NCBI GenBank assembly: GCA_951799425.1
Contig: OX637393.1
Span: 21,927,744-21,991,743 of the forward strand
Origin: Ilex aquifolium
Lineage: Eukaryota > Streptophyta > Magnoliopsida > Aquifoliales > Aquifoliaceae
Direction of reading: 5' to 3'
Length of the DNA: 64,000 nt
This document shows positions 12,066-23,660 of this stretch, piece by piece. Position numbers and translations under genes: made by a program. The notes beneath the pieces were generated by a model that had not been told where the DNA came from, did no database searches, and worked only from the letters and a program-made list of their open reading frames with translations. Position 1 is the first letter of the stretch; every line of letters begins with the position of its first letter.

Positions 12066-12346
12066 ACTACAACTATTGCAACATATTAATTCAAACATCT
12101 AAGAATATATAATTATTATTGAGTGAACATCCACGATTTCAACATTTTTAATAACCCTTATCTCAAATTTCAAAAAAATATAACTATTTATTTTTCTACA
12201 GGTTTCTATTTAAAGTTCATAACATTACCTCTGCACCATTTTTCCAATGTAAGTTCGTGTAACTTTTGTACGGAAATCATCCAAAAGTTTCACGCAAATT
12301 CTCATAAATGTAAAAAATTTTGTTGAGAAATTAAGATCAGTTTCCA

Positions 12347-12740
12347 TTTGAGTTCAACTTGAATATTCGTAAAATTCAATCGAATTTAAGTTTAAGCAAA
12401 AATTTATACTTTATATACTCGACAGTCAAATTCAGCTCAATTCGAGTCTTAATCATAGTCATGTCAAATCAAGAACTGAATTTAAGTTCGACTCAATTAA
12501 AACTTCTATCTTAAACCTACAAACTAATTCTTATTTATTCCCGCTCACAGGGACACCATAATTTTTTTTGAATTTAATTATTCTTTATTATTTTTACAAT
12601 CAATATCACTTTGACTTTAATTTGAATACTCGTAACATTCAAGCAAAGTTAAGTTTAAGCAACAATATATCATTTATATAGTAACAATCAAATTCAGCTC
12701 AATTTGAATCCTAATTATAATCACTTCAAACCGATAATTG
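12347..12740. repeat. direct duplication of about 125 bp
   Basis: The stretch starting near 12355 (GAATATTCGTAAAATTCAA) recurs near 12624 with about 80 percent similarity by eye, including GTTTAAGCAA and CAAATTCAGCTCAATT. The two copies are about 265 bp apart. Function and origin are unknown. Confidence 0.55.
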
Positions 12741-13004
12741 AGTAAAATGAAAGGATTCTTGCAATTTTTTGGTGAAAAAAAAATTTGGAGAAGAAGTTTC
12801 AATCGTTTCAACAATAATTTTAAAATAATCTAATTCGTAAAAAGTTCAAAATAAACAATACCAGTTTTCAACTTACTATTTTTTAAAATTGTATTTTGGA
12901 ATTAAAAGTAAAGTCAAAATGCACAAAAAGTAAATAATGAATAATTTTATTTCAAGAAAGTAGAGTCATATATTATCACCAAACTTTCAATAGTTAAGTT
13001 TTTT

Positions 13005-13262
13005 TCAAACAATTGGGTGGAAGGGCAGACGGGCTAGGTGGGTGGGCTTGGCTAGGCTGACGAACGGGCTCATGGGCCGGGTTTTTGCAGGCAGGCTCAT
13101 GGGCAGGGGGGTAATGGGTTTGAGGGCAAGCCCAAACCCTTTCTTGAAGGATATTGGACTCGGGCTCTGGCGGGCCAACTGCTGGGTCTATCGGGTTTTG
13201 GGCCTATTTTTTTCTGGCGGGGTAACGGGACTCGTGGGCAATCCAGCCCATGGACACCCCTA
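13005..13262. repeat. GC-rich hAT-like element end
   Basis: Sharp GC-rich island in AT-rich DNA. Read on the minus strand from 13262 it starts TAGGGGTGTCCATGGGCTGG, and runs with GGGCC/GGGTT text to about 13005. This is the style of subterminal hAT sequence. The predicted open frame here is an artefact of composition. The partner end and target duplication were not found. Confidence 0.45.
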
Positions 13263-13629
13263 AACACAACATAATTATAAACTCAACCACCATATTTTCA
13301 ATCCACACTATCCCCATGTAATAAATACCTCGAGCAAAAAAAATAAAAATATTAATAGAACACAATTAAATTGACAATCTTTAAGTGATAAATAAAATCA
13401 ACCATGAATTTAGCACCACTATCACCATTTTACCCCAAATGACACAACATAATTATAAATTTAATCACCAAATGTCCAATCCTCCACATATAAATATGTA
13501 TAGAAACACACCCACACACATTTCTTTTTTAGTTACCAACAAATCCTCCTGACCAATAACTACTTTTATTAGAAATACAATGATTCAAGTATTTAAGATA
13601 AAATAATAATAAATTAATGTCTAATTAAA

Positions 13630-13800
13630 AAAGGGTAAAAAGCACGGATATCCCTTGAGTTTTGACAATATTACACGGATACCCCCTGATATTTTATAAA
13701 AAACATGGAGACTCCTGAGGTTTGAAATTTATTGCATGGGGACCCGCTCTGTCTCCCTTCTGTCAATGTTGCTAACGAAAATTGGTGATTTCATCCCAAC
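13630..13800. repeat. dispersed-repeat-like segment
   Basis: Contains a series of similar phrases (CACGGATATCCC, CACGGATACCCC, CATGGAGACTCC, CATGGGGACCC) about 30-35 bp apart, a pattern I associate with the edges of plant dispersed repeats. No protein is encoded and I cannot name the family. Confidence 0.4.
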
Positions 13801-14264
13801 AAATTTTATTATTTTTACAATTTTTCTTCTCAAAATTTATTACAAAAAAAAATTAAAAATTTAATAAAATCAAATAAATTTGATTTAGTACCCAAAAAAT
13901 TGATTAAATGAATTTCAATATTAATTTGATAATAGTAAAAAATAATTTGATATTAATTCGATAAAGTTGAATATAAATTGGATAAAATTAAATGTCAATT
14001 TTTTATAAAATTATATATTAATTTACAATCTAACGTTCATTTCGTGTTGAATATTATTTGGTATTTATAGTCAATGTACTATTTTTTATTTACATTAAGT
14101 GTTATTTACAAATTAAAAAGGTAGTGGCAAAATATATGCCGTCAGATATATAAAAACTTTGAATTAGTTTCATACAATAAATAATTGCATAATATGTAGT
14201 TTCATCTGTTTTACAGAGTAAATAATAATAAAAACAACACAGGGGAAACAAAAAAAAAAGTATG

Positions 14265-14825
14265 AGAGAGAGTAAGATAGATAGAGAGAGTTATATGAGA
14301 TATGTGAGTCTTAGAGTTGTAAAAGAAATGAAAGTCTAATTAGGACCATCAGATTAAAATGATCTGAACCGCGAAAAGTTCAAGACAAACAATCTAACTA
14401 CTTTATTATATAGATAAATCACAAATTACATATATATTATTCGCCTATTTTTAAGGTCCATTTGTTTATTTAAAATTTCTAAAAATAGTCCTTAATTATA
14501 TAGAATTATAATTAAAGATCTAAACAATGTGTTAGCGATTAATTTTTATACTGGTCATCACAGTATGTGAGAGGGAGAGAAAGCTGACTGAGAGAGACAT
14601 GTGAGCTATATGAGCATCAGATAGTATGAGATAGAGATAGAGAGAGAGAATTATAGTAGAGATAGGAGTCTTAGAATTGTGAAAGGAATGAAAGTCTTGT
14701 TCAAAAAATTTGGGGGAGGGGAAAATTTTGCATTAGGACCGTCGGATCAATAATATCCTCAAATGATCTGAGCCACGAAAAACTCAAGACAAATAATTTA
14801 GCTACTTTATTATAGATTTTAGATT
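14265..14825. repeat. two diverged copies of a GAGA-rich segment
   Basis: Copy one (14265-14415) and copy two (14600-14825) share GAGAGAG runs, GAGTCTTAGA, GTGAAAGGAATGAAAGTCT-like text, a GGACCRTCRGATCAA motif, and CTACTTTATTATA at the end. The second copy carries an extra 30-40 bp. No gene is visible. Confidence 0.55.
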
Positions 14826-14829
14826 AATC

Positions 14830-15630
14830 TCCAAAATATTATTAACAGGAGTGATTAGATAACAATATTCTTATAGAAAAAGTCAATTATACCCCAACCC
14901 AAACCCTAACTTGGTAAAATTGCATTGTATGACAATGAAATTTTAAAATGCACCCATGGTTCCCTTTTTATATACTAGCAAAGTAACATGTGCGTTGCAC
15001 GTGAATAGTTTTTGTATATAAAAATTAATATAATTAGTATATGTGTATTTGAATTACATATAATCTTAAATTTATCATACTTAATTTTTTATTGCTTATA
15101 TTCTATTATAGGATTATGAAAACTTTGTATATTCCCAAAATTCATTGTTCTAACTATAAGAACAAAAATATAAAAAAAGTTAAATTTCTATTTTTTTTAG
15201 AATTTTGTGATTGAGAGTTATTTTTTTAGTGATGTTTGAGAAATTAAATTTTTTGAAATTCATTCGATTAAGATTCCACTTATAATTCCTTGAATAAAAT
15301 AAAAGTAATTGTCAATATACTACTTATATTGGAACTTTACTATAATTAAGAACTAGTTAAGTTAATTAGAATAAGATTCAATATACTAATGTATAATATA
15401 TTTTTAAAACATATCAAAATTTTTAAAAATTCAAGTTTTACTTAAGAATACACTACAAACTATTTTCACGTAAAATTTTAGTACAACTTAAAAAGTTTGT
15501 TGTGACTAGAAAATTATATTGATGTAATATAAATTAATTTTAAAAAACTATATGTATATATAATTATTTTTATCTTAGAAATGAAAGGGTTAAACTTTTT
15601 AATGAAAAATAAAATAAACATATGTGCAGA
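14830..15630. other. AT-rich stretch without a gene
   Basis: Very AT-rich with no coding frame. A segment at about 14970-15010 reads CTAGCAAAGTAACATGTGCG followed by TTGCACGTG, wording that also occurs at ends of some plant dispersed repeats, but I see nothing decisive. Confidence 0.4.
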
Positions 15631-15877
15631 TTGATGAGTATAGAATATTGCATATCATGTACCTATTTTGCACCCATATTGCTTGTTTTTGTGGTGGAAA
15701 TTAGGGGAAATGCTTTCAAACTCACATTTAATGGAGATTCGTGTGAATGTAGGTAAATAACAGGTAAGGTCGTGTATAAAGCCTCCCATCAAGTGCTCAA
15801 AGGCAATAGTGAATAGGGGAAGGCTTAAAGGATGGCTCGGGACATCAAGGAACCAAGGAAATTCCAAAAGCAGGACA

Positions 15878-16050
15878 AAACCTACCGGTAGAAGTCAGTT
15901 AAAACCTACCGATAGAAGATCCAAAACCTACCGGTAGGAAAAGTGCACTAGAATTCTTCTACTGCAGCCATGCCAAAAACCTACTGGTAGAAAATGCTTA
16001 TTGGAAAAAACCTACTGGTAGGTTTTTGACGTTCTACTGGTAGGTTTTGC
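15878..16050. repeat. palindrome cluster, CTACCGGTAG type (E2 LTR)
   Basis: Six or seven copies of ACCTACCGGTAG or one-base variants (ACCTACTGGTAG), ending with the phrase GTTCTACTGGTAGGTTTTGC. It begins 246 nt from the LTR start, the same offset as the clusters of different sequence in E3 and the solo LTRs. Confidence 0.85.
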
Positions 16051-17126
16051 CTAGAATTGCAGATGTCTGCTCACACTACTCCACCTACTCCGGGGGCCCA
16101 CCTCTTGTCATTCAAGCCATACTTCTGACATATTTTACACACCATGATACTCTTTTACACCCTAAATTTAGATTTGAAAGAGAAAAGCATGGGAGAAGCA
16201 AGAGAGAGAAGGGGTGGTTAAGAAAGCATGGGAGGAGCATGTTTGGCCTGTTTTTTCTTGTTGAAGTGTCCAACCTCTCCCCACTCATTGCAACTGAGTT
16301 CTCATAGGCTAAGGAGAGGGTATGGCCGTAATTCAAAGAGGTCTTACACCGTTTTTCAGTTTTTGCAAGCTTTTAGAGAGAAAAGCTCCAAGGAAGAAGA
16401 TGAAGTTTTAGAGAGAGAAAGTTGGGTTTTTACATTTCCTTCACCATTTTCATTGTAGTAAGCTTTATTTTAATTGCAATCCTTCCCTCTTTCACTCTAA
16501 AACTCATTTATTTAAGTTGTAATCAAGCTTAGTTAAGTGTTCTAGCATTTCCATTTCTACATTTGGGTATTTTGTCTTAAATCTTTGTATTTTGGGTATG
16601 AATGAATTAGCTCTTGTAGTCTAAACCTTTTATTGCATCAATACACATTTCATGCTTCGTTTCAATACCATGTCTCTTCACATTATGTTAGTTTTCTCTT
16701 TTATTATGAGTAGCTAGACTTTTAGTTGGCTAATCCAAGGGGAATTTCCTCTTGGGTATGTGAAATCTACTCTTGTTCATTCTTCCTCGTAGTGTAAAGT
16801 GTTTGGTTTTACTAGGTTGAGTGCGGACGTGGTTGTGGGCTCTTGATACACCGTAGACTTGTCACAGGGAATGCTTGTGCCTAACACATCCACATTAGTC
16901 TCTGACTTCTTACAAATCAATCAACACTGAGACACAATTAGTTGAATGAATTGAGTCGATTTTGCATTCCCAATGGAATGACCTCTATGGATTAGCCAAC
17001 CTTGCTTTCTTGCATTATCACCAAAACACAACTTACCAAAACAAAATTCACAAGATTTTCCAATTTTCATTTCTTTGCAAATCACCCTTCAAAGCAATTT
17101 TATCTTTCTTTCCCTGAGGAGACGAC

Positions 17127-17146
17127 CTTGGAATACCCATTCCAAG
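17127..17146 (+). other. conserved U5 stem-loop
   Basis: CTTGGAAT and ATTCCAAG pair around a short loop, followed at once by TAAAACACGAC. The same hairpin with different loop and stem length is at 25081-25097, 32727-32746 and about 46045-46064, so pairing is kept while sequence changes. A structural RNA role near the primer site is inferred. Confidence 0.5.
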
Positions 17147-17320
17147 TAAAACACGACATTGAAAGTCTCTCTATGCTTGGGGAACACTTTTGCACACACA
17201 CGTTTTTGTTCACACACACGATTTTCCCCATTTCTTGCATTTGACCCCGAGGGAGAGTGACAATCACCAACTCGTATACGGGCTCCTGTTTGGAGATTAG
17301 GGAAAACGATCAAGAATTTT

Positions 17321-17338
17321 TGGCGCCACTGTCGGGGA
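17321..17338 (+). other. E2 primer binding site (tRNA-Asp type)
   Basis: TGGCGCCACTGTCGGGGA matches the complement of the plant tRNA-Asp 3' end (TGGCGCCGTTGCCGGGGA) at all but two or three positions and lies 4 bases from the LTR. tRNA-Asp priming is known for Athila elements. Confidence 0.75.
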
Positions 17339-17867
17339 AGGCTAAGCGTTGAATTCGAAGGCGATTTTGGGACAATGGAGGTATGTCCCGTCATTCTCAT
17401 CACGGGCCGAGGTACGTTGCTCCTTTGTACATATGTGTGTATACTCTTTCAATTGTAAGTAGTATTTTGCATCTGGGGACGTGACAATCAAAATATACTA
17501 GTGAGACGTGCCCTAGGACCAAACATGAATATAGACCAAGACCCACCCAAGGATGCCGGAGACAATTTTGAGGATAATGGTGCCAATATTCCAAGGGGCG
17601 GGAGAGTGCAAAACCCTTGAGCTCCAAACCCCTGAATACAATTCCCCCCTCCGAGAAATGAAGGAAATACTCTCCCAATTGATCCTCTGGCGAGGTCAAT
17701 GAGAGATTATCTTCAACCAACTCGAATGTAAACCCCCACATGTAATAGAACTTGTACCAACTATGTTTGATATACAAATGTATGTTGTATAAGTTTGGGT
17801 TGGTTTTGGAAGGGTTTGAAATGGATTGGAAAAGAAAAACAGGTGAAAAAAGCAAATCTGGACAAAC

Positions 17868-17926
17868 CGTACCGGTACGGCGTACCGGTACCCCCGATGT
17901 CCCGAGAGCCAACTGTACCGGTACAG
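17868..17926. repeat. palindrome cluster, CGTACCGGTACG type (solo LTR)
   Basis: Three palindromes: CGTACCGGTACG, CGTACCGGTACC and CTGTACCGGTACAG. The last ends about 50 bp upstream of the TATA box at 17976, a promoter-proximal position. Confidence 0.85.
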
Positions 17927-17975
17927 TCGGTAAAAATAAAAAATTTTAAACAGTAAAAGTCGGGATTTGGCTGAG

Positions 17976-17982
17976 TATAAAA
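17976..17982 (+). promoter_or_regulatory. TATA box of the solo LTR
   Basis: TATAAAA preceded by palindromes and followed by a T/C-rich stretch, about 250 bp into the LTR. Plausible U3 promoter. Confidence 0.5.
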
Positions 17983-20900
17983 CATCCTATTTTCTTCTAT
18001 TCTTTCACACCACTCTCACCCCAAATCTCTTAGAACCCAAAGGGAAGATAAAAAGGAGAAAGAAAAGGGAGGAAGGAGGTCTCTAGGGATTGTGTCTTTG
18101 CTTGGAACTCTTGATCTAAGGTAGGGGTTTCTTCATATTCTCTTACATTGAGGCTAGGACTTATATATATGTATTATTTTGACTCTAAATCTTATATGTA
18201 TGCTATGAAATCCTTGATTCTTGATATTCTAGCAAATATTACCATGTTTTGAACAATGCTATGGTGGAATAGCTATCAAATCTCTTTTCTTGACTTTAAA
18301 CCCTAGTTTTCAAGAGAAATAGATTTTTCCTTTGCTCTTGATTTCAAAACTCTAGTGCTTTGTATTAAACAATAAAATGGTATTTGTGATAATCTCTTGC
18401 ATATTTTCTTAAATGGTTCTATTGGAAAAATACATGTGAAATTTGGGGATTTTTGGATTTGCTCGTGATTTGAGAAATTGTTGGGTATTGTATCTCATGT
18501 GGATGTTTTTGATGATCATGGGTGGCCGTTGACCGGATATCGTAGAGTGGGTTAGATGCGTTTCTTACTCCGTGTGGGTTTGAAGGTTCCCTATCACTCG
18601 TAGTGGGGTTGGTGCCTCGCTAGGACCAAACCACTAATCGCTCACGTGTTATCGAGGCTGAGGGTTAGTATACTACTCCTGGGTTGGATCGTCCCTGCCA
18701 ATGCGTCGGTATACGCCCTTCCTAAAGTTGTGTATCGAGGATTGGATGTGTGTGTGTGGACTAGGATATTCTCAATGTGTTTATTCATGCGATATCATGC
18801 ATCATACTTGAGATACATAATATGGTTACAGATATAAGTTGTGGTTTGAGATACATTGTGGGTTATTGTATATCGTTTTGGATATGGTTTATTATACGAA
18901 CTTTTTGGAATTGGTTTTATTACTTCATTTAAATCATTATTATTGTGTAAACTTGAGATCCATTGAAATGTCCATGTTTTCCTTCAAAATTTATATATGG
19001 TATTTGCAAAATGAGACCGACTTGTTTTATATGTTTTCTAAACCTTGTTCGAGTTTGGGAGAATGTTGCTACAGAGCTTAGTGCTCACCCCCTACAAATA
19101 ATATATTTTCAGATTATGGTTTGGAGGAAGAGCTCGGAGTTGACGAGTAGATGCTTTGGGAAGCTCAAGTTGATGGGCATGTAGATCCGGAAGGAACTGT
19201 ATAGGATTATCCCTTTTTCGTTCTAGACTAGGAGATTCCTTTTGAGAATATTGTTTACATTAATATTTTGGTTATTCCGCTGCAAATTAATAGTTAATTT
19301 TTGGGATGTAATTGCCCTAATTGGGCATATTTCTTTTGGATGTAATGGCCATGGTTTGGCTTATTCTTTTGGGATGATGATGTAGATATTATGGTTGATG
19401 AATGAAATTTTCTTGGTTTATGGATCTTATTAATTGCTCTCATGATGTGAATGATTTTAAATAGTAATGCCGACCAAGGGGGATTTTGGGGCATTACATC
19501 GAAGCACCACCCCCTCGTTCATACTTCTACCCGTGCAATCCCATACCGGGAATGTTGTAACTACTTCCTCAATTCCATGGAGTGGAAAGAGAAAATCCTT
19601 ATCTATAAATCAAGGAATTTGAGAAAATTGTTGGAACATTCATCACAAATCATGCCATGGAAGACATGGCACGCATGAAATTATTTTCCTTCTCCCTCAA
19701 AGACAAAGCTAAAACTTGTTTGAACTCGTTGAAACCCCAATCGATAAGTTCTTGGGCACAAATTCTTTCCGAAATTTTAAACAAATTTTTTCCGGTGCCT
19801 GAGACCACTACTATTAAGAAACAAATTCAAAAATTTTCAGAAAAATCAAATGAGCAGTTCTATCAATGTTGGGATAGATACAAGGATTTGTTACACTCCA
19901 TTCCACATCATGGATTCGAACCATGACAATTGGTGAGTTTCTTCTATGAAGGAATTACACCGGGCCATCGACAATTCATCGATATGATATGCAAATGAGA
20001 GTTTCTAAGTAAGGATCCTGATGAGGTCCTTGATTACTTTAACACATTGGCGGAAAATGCCCAATCTTGGGATATAACGGATCCCACCAATGTGCCAAGG
20101 TCCTCTCCGGGTAGTCAACCAAGTGGGGGGGGGGGATGTATAACTTGCGTGACCAAGAAGAATTGCTTGCTAGAATCACAAAATTGTCCCCCAAGGTGGA
20201 GAGTCTAGAGGTGAATAGGAGGCATGAGGTGTCTAACATCACAAAGGCCGAGGAGCTTTGCTCTATATGTGAGAGTGTTGAGCATTCTATTTCGGAGTGC
20301 CCAAACATTCCGGCACTCAAAGAGGTATATCATGAGCAAGTGAATGCTTTCAACCAAAGTAGGCTATCATTCTCTCCATACTCCAACACATATAATTCGG
20401 GATGGAGCAACCACCCGAACTTTAGTTGGAAGAATGACAACCCTACATTGTCACCTCCTATTCCACCCAAGCAAAACCAATCATACTTTGGTCATGTCCA
20501 TCTTCTAGCTCTCAATACCCACAGTCCAATCCACAAGGGTTTTCTCAAAACCCACCTCAACAAGGGTTTGGTCAACAAGGATCACCCAACCCACCCACCT
20601 ACCAACCTCCTCATAAGAGAATTTGGAGGATGTCGTGCACCAATTCATTCAAAGCCAAACCACAGTCAAAAATCAAACCGCCGTCATTTTTAATGACATC
20701 CGGACTCAAATCACTAAGTTGACAAATGCTATAGGGTCGTCCCAACAAGAGAAAGGAAAATTTTCCACTCAACCCCAAGAAAACCCAAGGGGTCAACATG
20801 TGATTGAGTCATCCAAGGGTACCAAAGAGAGTTGTGAGCAACTCAAGGCGGCCACCACCCTTAGGAGTGACAAGCAAATAGATAAGACCATTTTGCCTAA

Positions 20901-21059
20901 AGCCTCAACAAAAGCCACTTTGGAAAATGAAAAAAAAAGACTAACGGTAACTCCGAGGAGGGTGAAACACTTGAAAAGAAAAAAATTGTTGATTTGAATG
21001 TGCATGATTGTCCTATCCCGACCCATTTTCCCCAATGTTTGAAGCCACCGGCTAAAATT

Positions 21060-22121
21060 GCTAATTATTCGAATATTATTGAAATGTTTAAGCAGGTGAA
21101 GATAAACATTCCTCTCCTTGATGTCATAAAGCAAATACCTTCATGAGTGAAGATATTGAAAGACTTGTGCACCGTGAAGAGGAAGTTGAATGTGCATAAG
21201 AACACATTTCTTACGGAGCAAGTGAGTTCCATTTTTAGGACCAACACACCACCCAAGTTCAAGGACCCCAGCTGCCCGACCATTGCCATAACCATAGGGA
21301 ATTGCTGTGTGGAGCAGGTGCTACTAGACTTGTGAGCAAGTGTTAACCTCCTACCCTTTTCAGTGTATCAACAACTACAACTTGAGAAGTTGAAGCCAAC
21401 CTCAATCACTCTTCAATTGGCGGATCGAATCGTGAGAATACCAAGGGGAGTAGTTGAGGATGTTTTAGTCCAAGTGGACAATTTCTATTTTCCCATTGAC
21501 TTTATTGTACTTGACACTCACCCCGTTGCTAAACCTCGTTCACAGATTCCTGTCATATTAGGTAGGCCTTTTCTTGCTACTTCTAATGCTGTGATAAATT
21601 GCAAGAATGATCCAATGAAGCTTGCCTTTGGAAACATGATGATGGATCTCAATGTGTTCAATTTGTGCAAGCAACCGAGTGATGATGAGGAAGTTCATGA
21701 GGTCAATCTGATTGACACTTTGTTGGAGGATCACATGGAGTTACTTTGCAATTCCAAGTTAGAGGAAGAAGAGTTTATTGAAGATAAGGAGTCGGAAAGT
21801 GTGCAAGGGGGAGGGAATTGGGCCCCAACATTTCAAAAACTTCCACAACAAGAGAAGAAGATTTTTCCATCAACTGTGCAAACACCCATCTTGGAGTTGA
21901 AGCCATTGCCATCTACACTCAAGTATGCATTTTTAGGGGAGCACAAGACATTCCCAGTGGTGATAAGCTCTTCTTTGGAGCCAAGGCAAGAAGAGGAGTT
22001 GTTGCAAGTTTTGAGGAGGCATAAAGGAGCCATCGGTTGGACCATAGCCGACATCAAAGGAATTAGTCCCCTCATTTGCACTCATATAATCTATTTAGAA
22101 GAAGACTCCAAACTGTCCTGA
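21060..22121 (+). pseudogene. E2 protease region
   Basis: The upstream segment reads LKDLCTVKRKLNVHK, followed by the retropepsin active-site block. The catalytic Asp (codon 21327-21329) is present, but the Gly of DLGAS is a TGA stop (21333-21335). After it the frame runs 21363-22121 through the ILGRPFLATSNA block (the second conserved protease motif) and the pre-RT segment with PVVIS and GWTIADIKGISPL. It would cleave the polyprotein; it is dead here. Confidence 0.8.
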
Positions 22122-22135
22122 CAACTGTAGCAAAG

Positions 22136-23655
22136 GTTAAATCCTATCATGAAGGATGTAGTGAGAGATGAAGTGCTCAAGCTACTTGACGTGGGCATTA
22201 TTTTTATAATTGCCGACAGTAAATGGGTTAGTCCCACACAAGTAGTACCAAAGAAGTCGGGAATCACTGTAGTAGCAAATGAGGAAAATGAGTTGATTCC
22301 AACAAGGGTGGTCACCGGTTGGAGAGTTTGCATCGATTATCGGAAACTCAACTCATGCACAAGAAAGGATCACTTTACCTTACCATTCCTCAATCAAGTG
22401 TTGGAGAGAGTAGCTGGACATCTTTTCTATTGCTTCTTAGATGGCTACTCCGGTTACAACTAGATAGAGATTGCCTTGGAGGATCAAAAGAAGACCACAT
22501 TCACGCGCCACTTTGGTACCTTTGCCTATCGTCGAATGTCATTTGAGTTGTGCAATGCCCCGAGAACTTTTCTAAGATGCATGATGAGGATTTTCAGCGA
22601 CGTGGTGGAGAAGATTGTGGAGGTGTTCATAGATGAATTTTCAGTATTTGGGGACTCATTTGATGGTTGCTTGAAAAATTTGGAGAGAGTTTTTGAGAGA
22701 TGTGAAGAGAAGAACTTGGTGCTAAATTGGGAGAAGTGCCACTTCATGGTAACCCAAGTGATTGTGCTTAGACACATTGTGTCCGCAAAGGGGATTGAAG
22801 TAGACAAATCCAAGGTGGAAGCAATTTCCAACCTGCCCACTCCAAAGGTCGTTAAGGATATCAGTCGTTTCTTGGCCATACAGATTTTTATTGTCGATTC
22901 ATAAAGGATTTTAGTGCATTGGCAAGACCCTTGACTAATTTACTAGCAAAGTATGTTTCCTTTGTGTGGTCGGATGATTGTGAGACATCTTTTAAAAAAC
23001 TCAAAAACATGCTTACTTCACCTCCAATCATGTGACCACCCAAGTGGGAACTACCATTCGAGCTCATGTGCGACGCGAGTGATTACGCGGTCGGTGCAGT
23101 GCTAGGTCAAAGTGAAGAAAACAGGTCATATGTAATATACTATACTAGCAAAACTCTAAATGAAGCACAAATGAATTACACTACCACTAAAAAAAAGTTG
23201 TTAGCTGTAGTGTTTGCATTGGACAAATTTAGGTCATACATCATTGGTTCACCTATTGTAGTCTACACTGATCACTCTACTTTGAAGTATTTGTTGTCTA
23301 AGAAGGACGCGAAACCGAGACTCATTAGGTGGATCCTTTTCCTTCAAGAATTCAACTTGATCATCAAAGACAAGAAAGGAGTCGAGAATATGGTGGCGGA
23401 TCATTTGTCACTACTTGTCATCCAAGATGCCGAAGAACACATCCCTATCCCTGATTCCTTTCTCGATGAGCATTTATTTTCTATTCATTTGATTTGTTCG
23501 TGGTATGTTGATATTTGCAATTTTCTTGTCACAGGACAAATACCACCGCATTGGAGCCCGGAAGATAAACGAAGATTCATGGTGGATGTGAAGTACTTCT
23601 ACTTCGACAGCCCATACCTGTTCAAATATTGTCCCGATCAAGTCATGAGGAGATG
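22136..23655 (+). pseudogene. E2 reverse transcriptase and RNase H
   Basis: RT fingers and palm are readable (DSKWVSPTQVVPKKSG, WRVCIDYRKLN, CFLDGYSGY), then a stop at 22461 and a second open run 22476-22904. The catalytic FMDD box reads FIDE (22626-22637), which removes one of the paired Asp residues. A frameshift at about 22878 precedes RNase H (23066 on: [43 protein letters not shown]). The reading is cut at 23660 by a solo LTR and continues at 25330. Confidence 0.85.
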
Positions 23656-23660
23656 CATAC

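Larger units (their letters stand above)
15632..17316 (+). mobile_element. E2 5' LTR
   Basis: Begins TGATGAGTATAG and ends CGATCAAGAA just before the primer site; relatives end in CAAGCA, so the terminal CA has probably mutated. It shares with E3 and the solo LTRs the blocks GAGTAGCTAGACTTTTAGTT and CTCTTGGGTATG, the U5 stem-loop at 17127-17146, and the GGGAGAGTGACA block near the end. Length is 1685 bp. A palindrome cluster lies at 246 nt from its start. Confidence 0.8.
17727..19498 (+). mobile_element. solo LTR, TGTAAC-family, inserted in E2 gag
   Basis: Edges TGTAAACCCC and GGGGCATTACA are flanked by the 5-bp duplication TCGAA (17722-17726 and 19499-19503). Length is 1772 bp with no internal coding region, hence a solo LTR left by LTR-LTR recombination. 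It is homologous to the solo LTR at 61156-63307 in reverse orientation (shared TTATTCCGCTGC and GCTCTCATGATG). The TATA box at 17976 indicates plus-strand transcription. The stretch at about 18640-18740 looks coding by chance only. Confidence 0.9.
17525..20997 (+). pseudogene. E2 gag, interrupted by a solo LTR
   Basis: Starts at ATG 17525 (MNIDQDPPKDAG) in line with E3, stops early at a TGA, and is cut at 17727-19498 by a solo LTR. It resumes with the gag core (19650-19926), has a TGA in place of a Trp codon (19924), another stop near 19995, a frameshift at a ten-base G run near 20126, then the CCHC zinc knuckle CSICESVEHSISEC (about 20259-20300), a Gln/Pro-rich region and the ATTLRS linker (20623-20997). 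Gag would package RNA; this copy cannot make it. Confidence 0.8.

Noticed and set aside
13042-13263. Open frame of 73 codons in a GC-rich island
   Set aside because: The island looks like a hAT-type end. The frame is a by-product of GGG/GCC composition and has no family character.
14970-15010. Helitron end (CTAGCAAAG..GTGCGTTGCACGTG wording)
   Set aside because: No 3' CTRR hairpin terminus or second end could be paired with it, so not called.
17400-17912. 170-codon minus-strand frame
   Set aside because: It spans E2 gag start and a solo LTR edge in antisense, so it is accidental.
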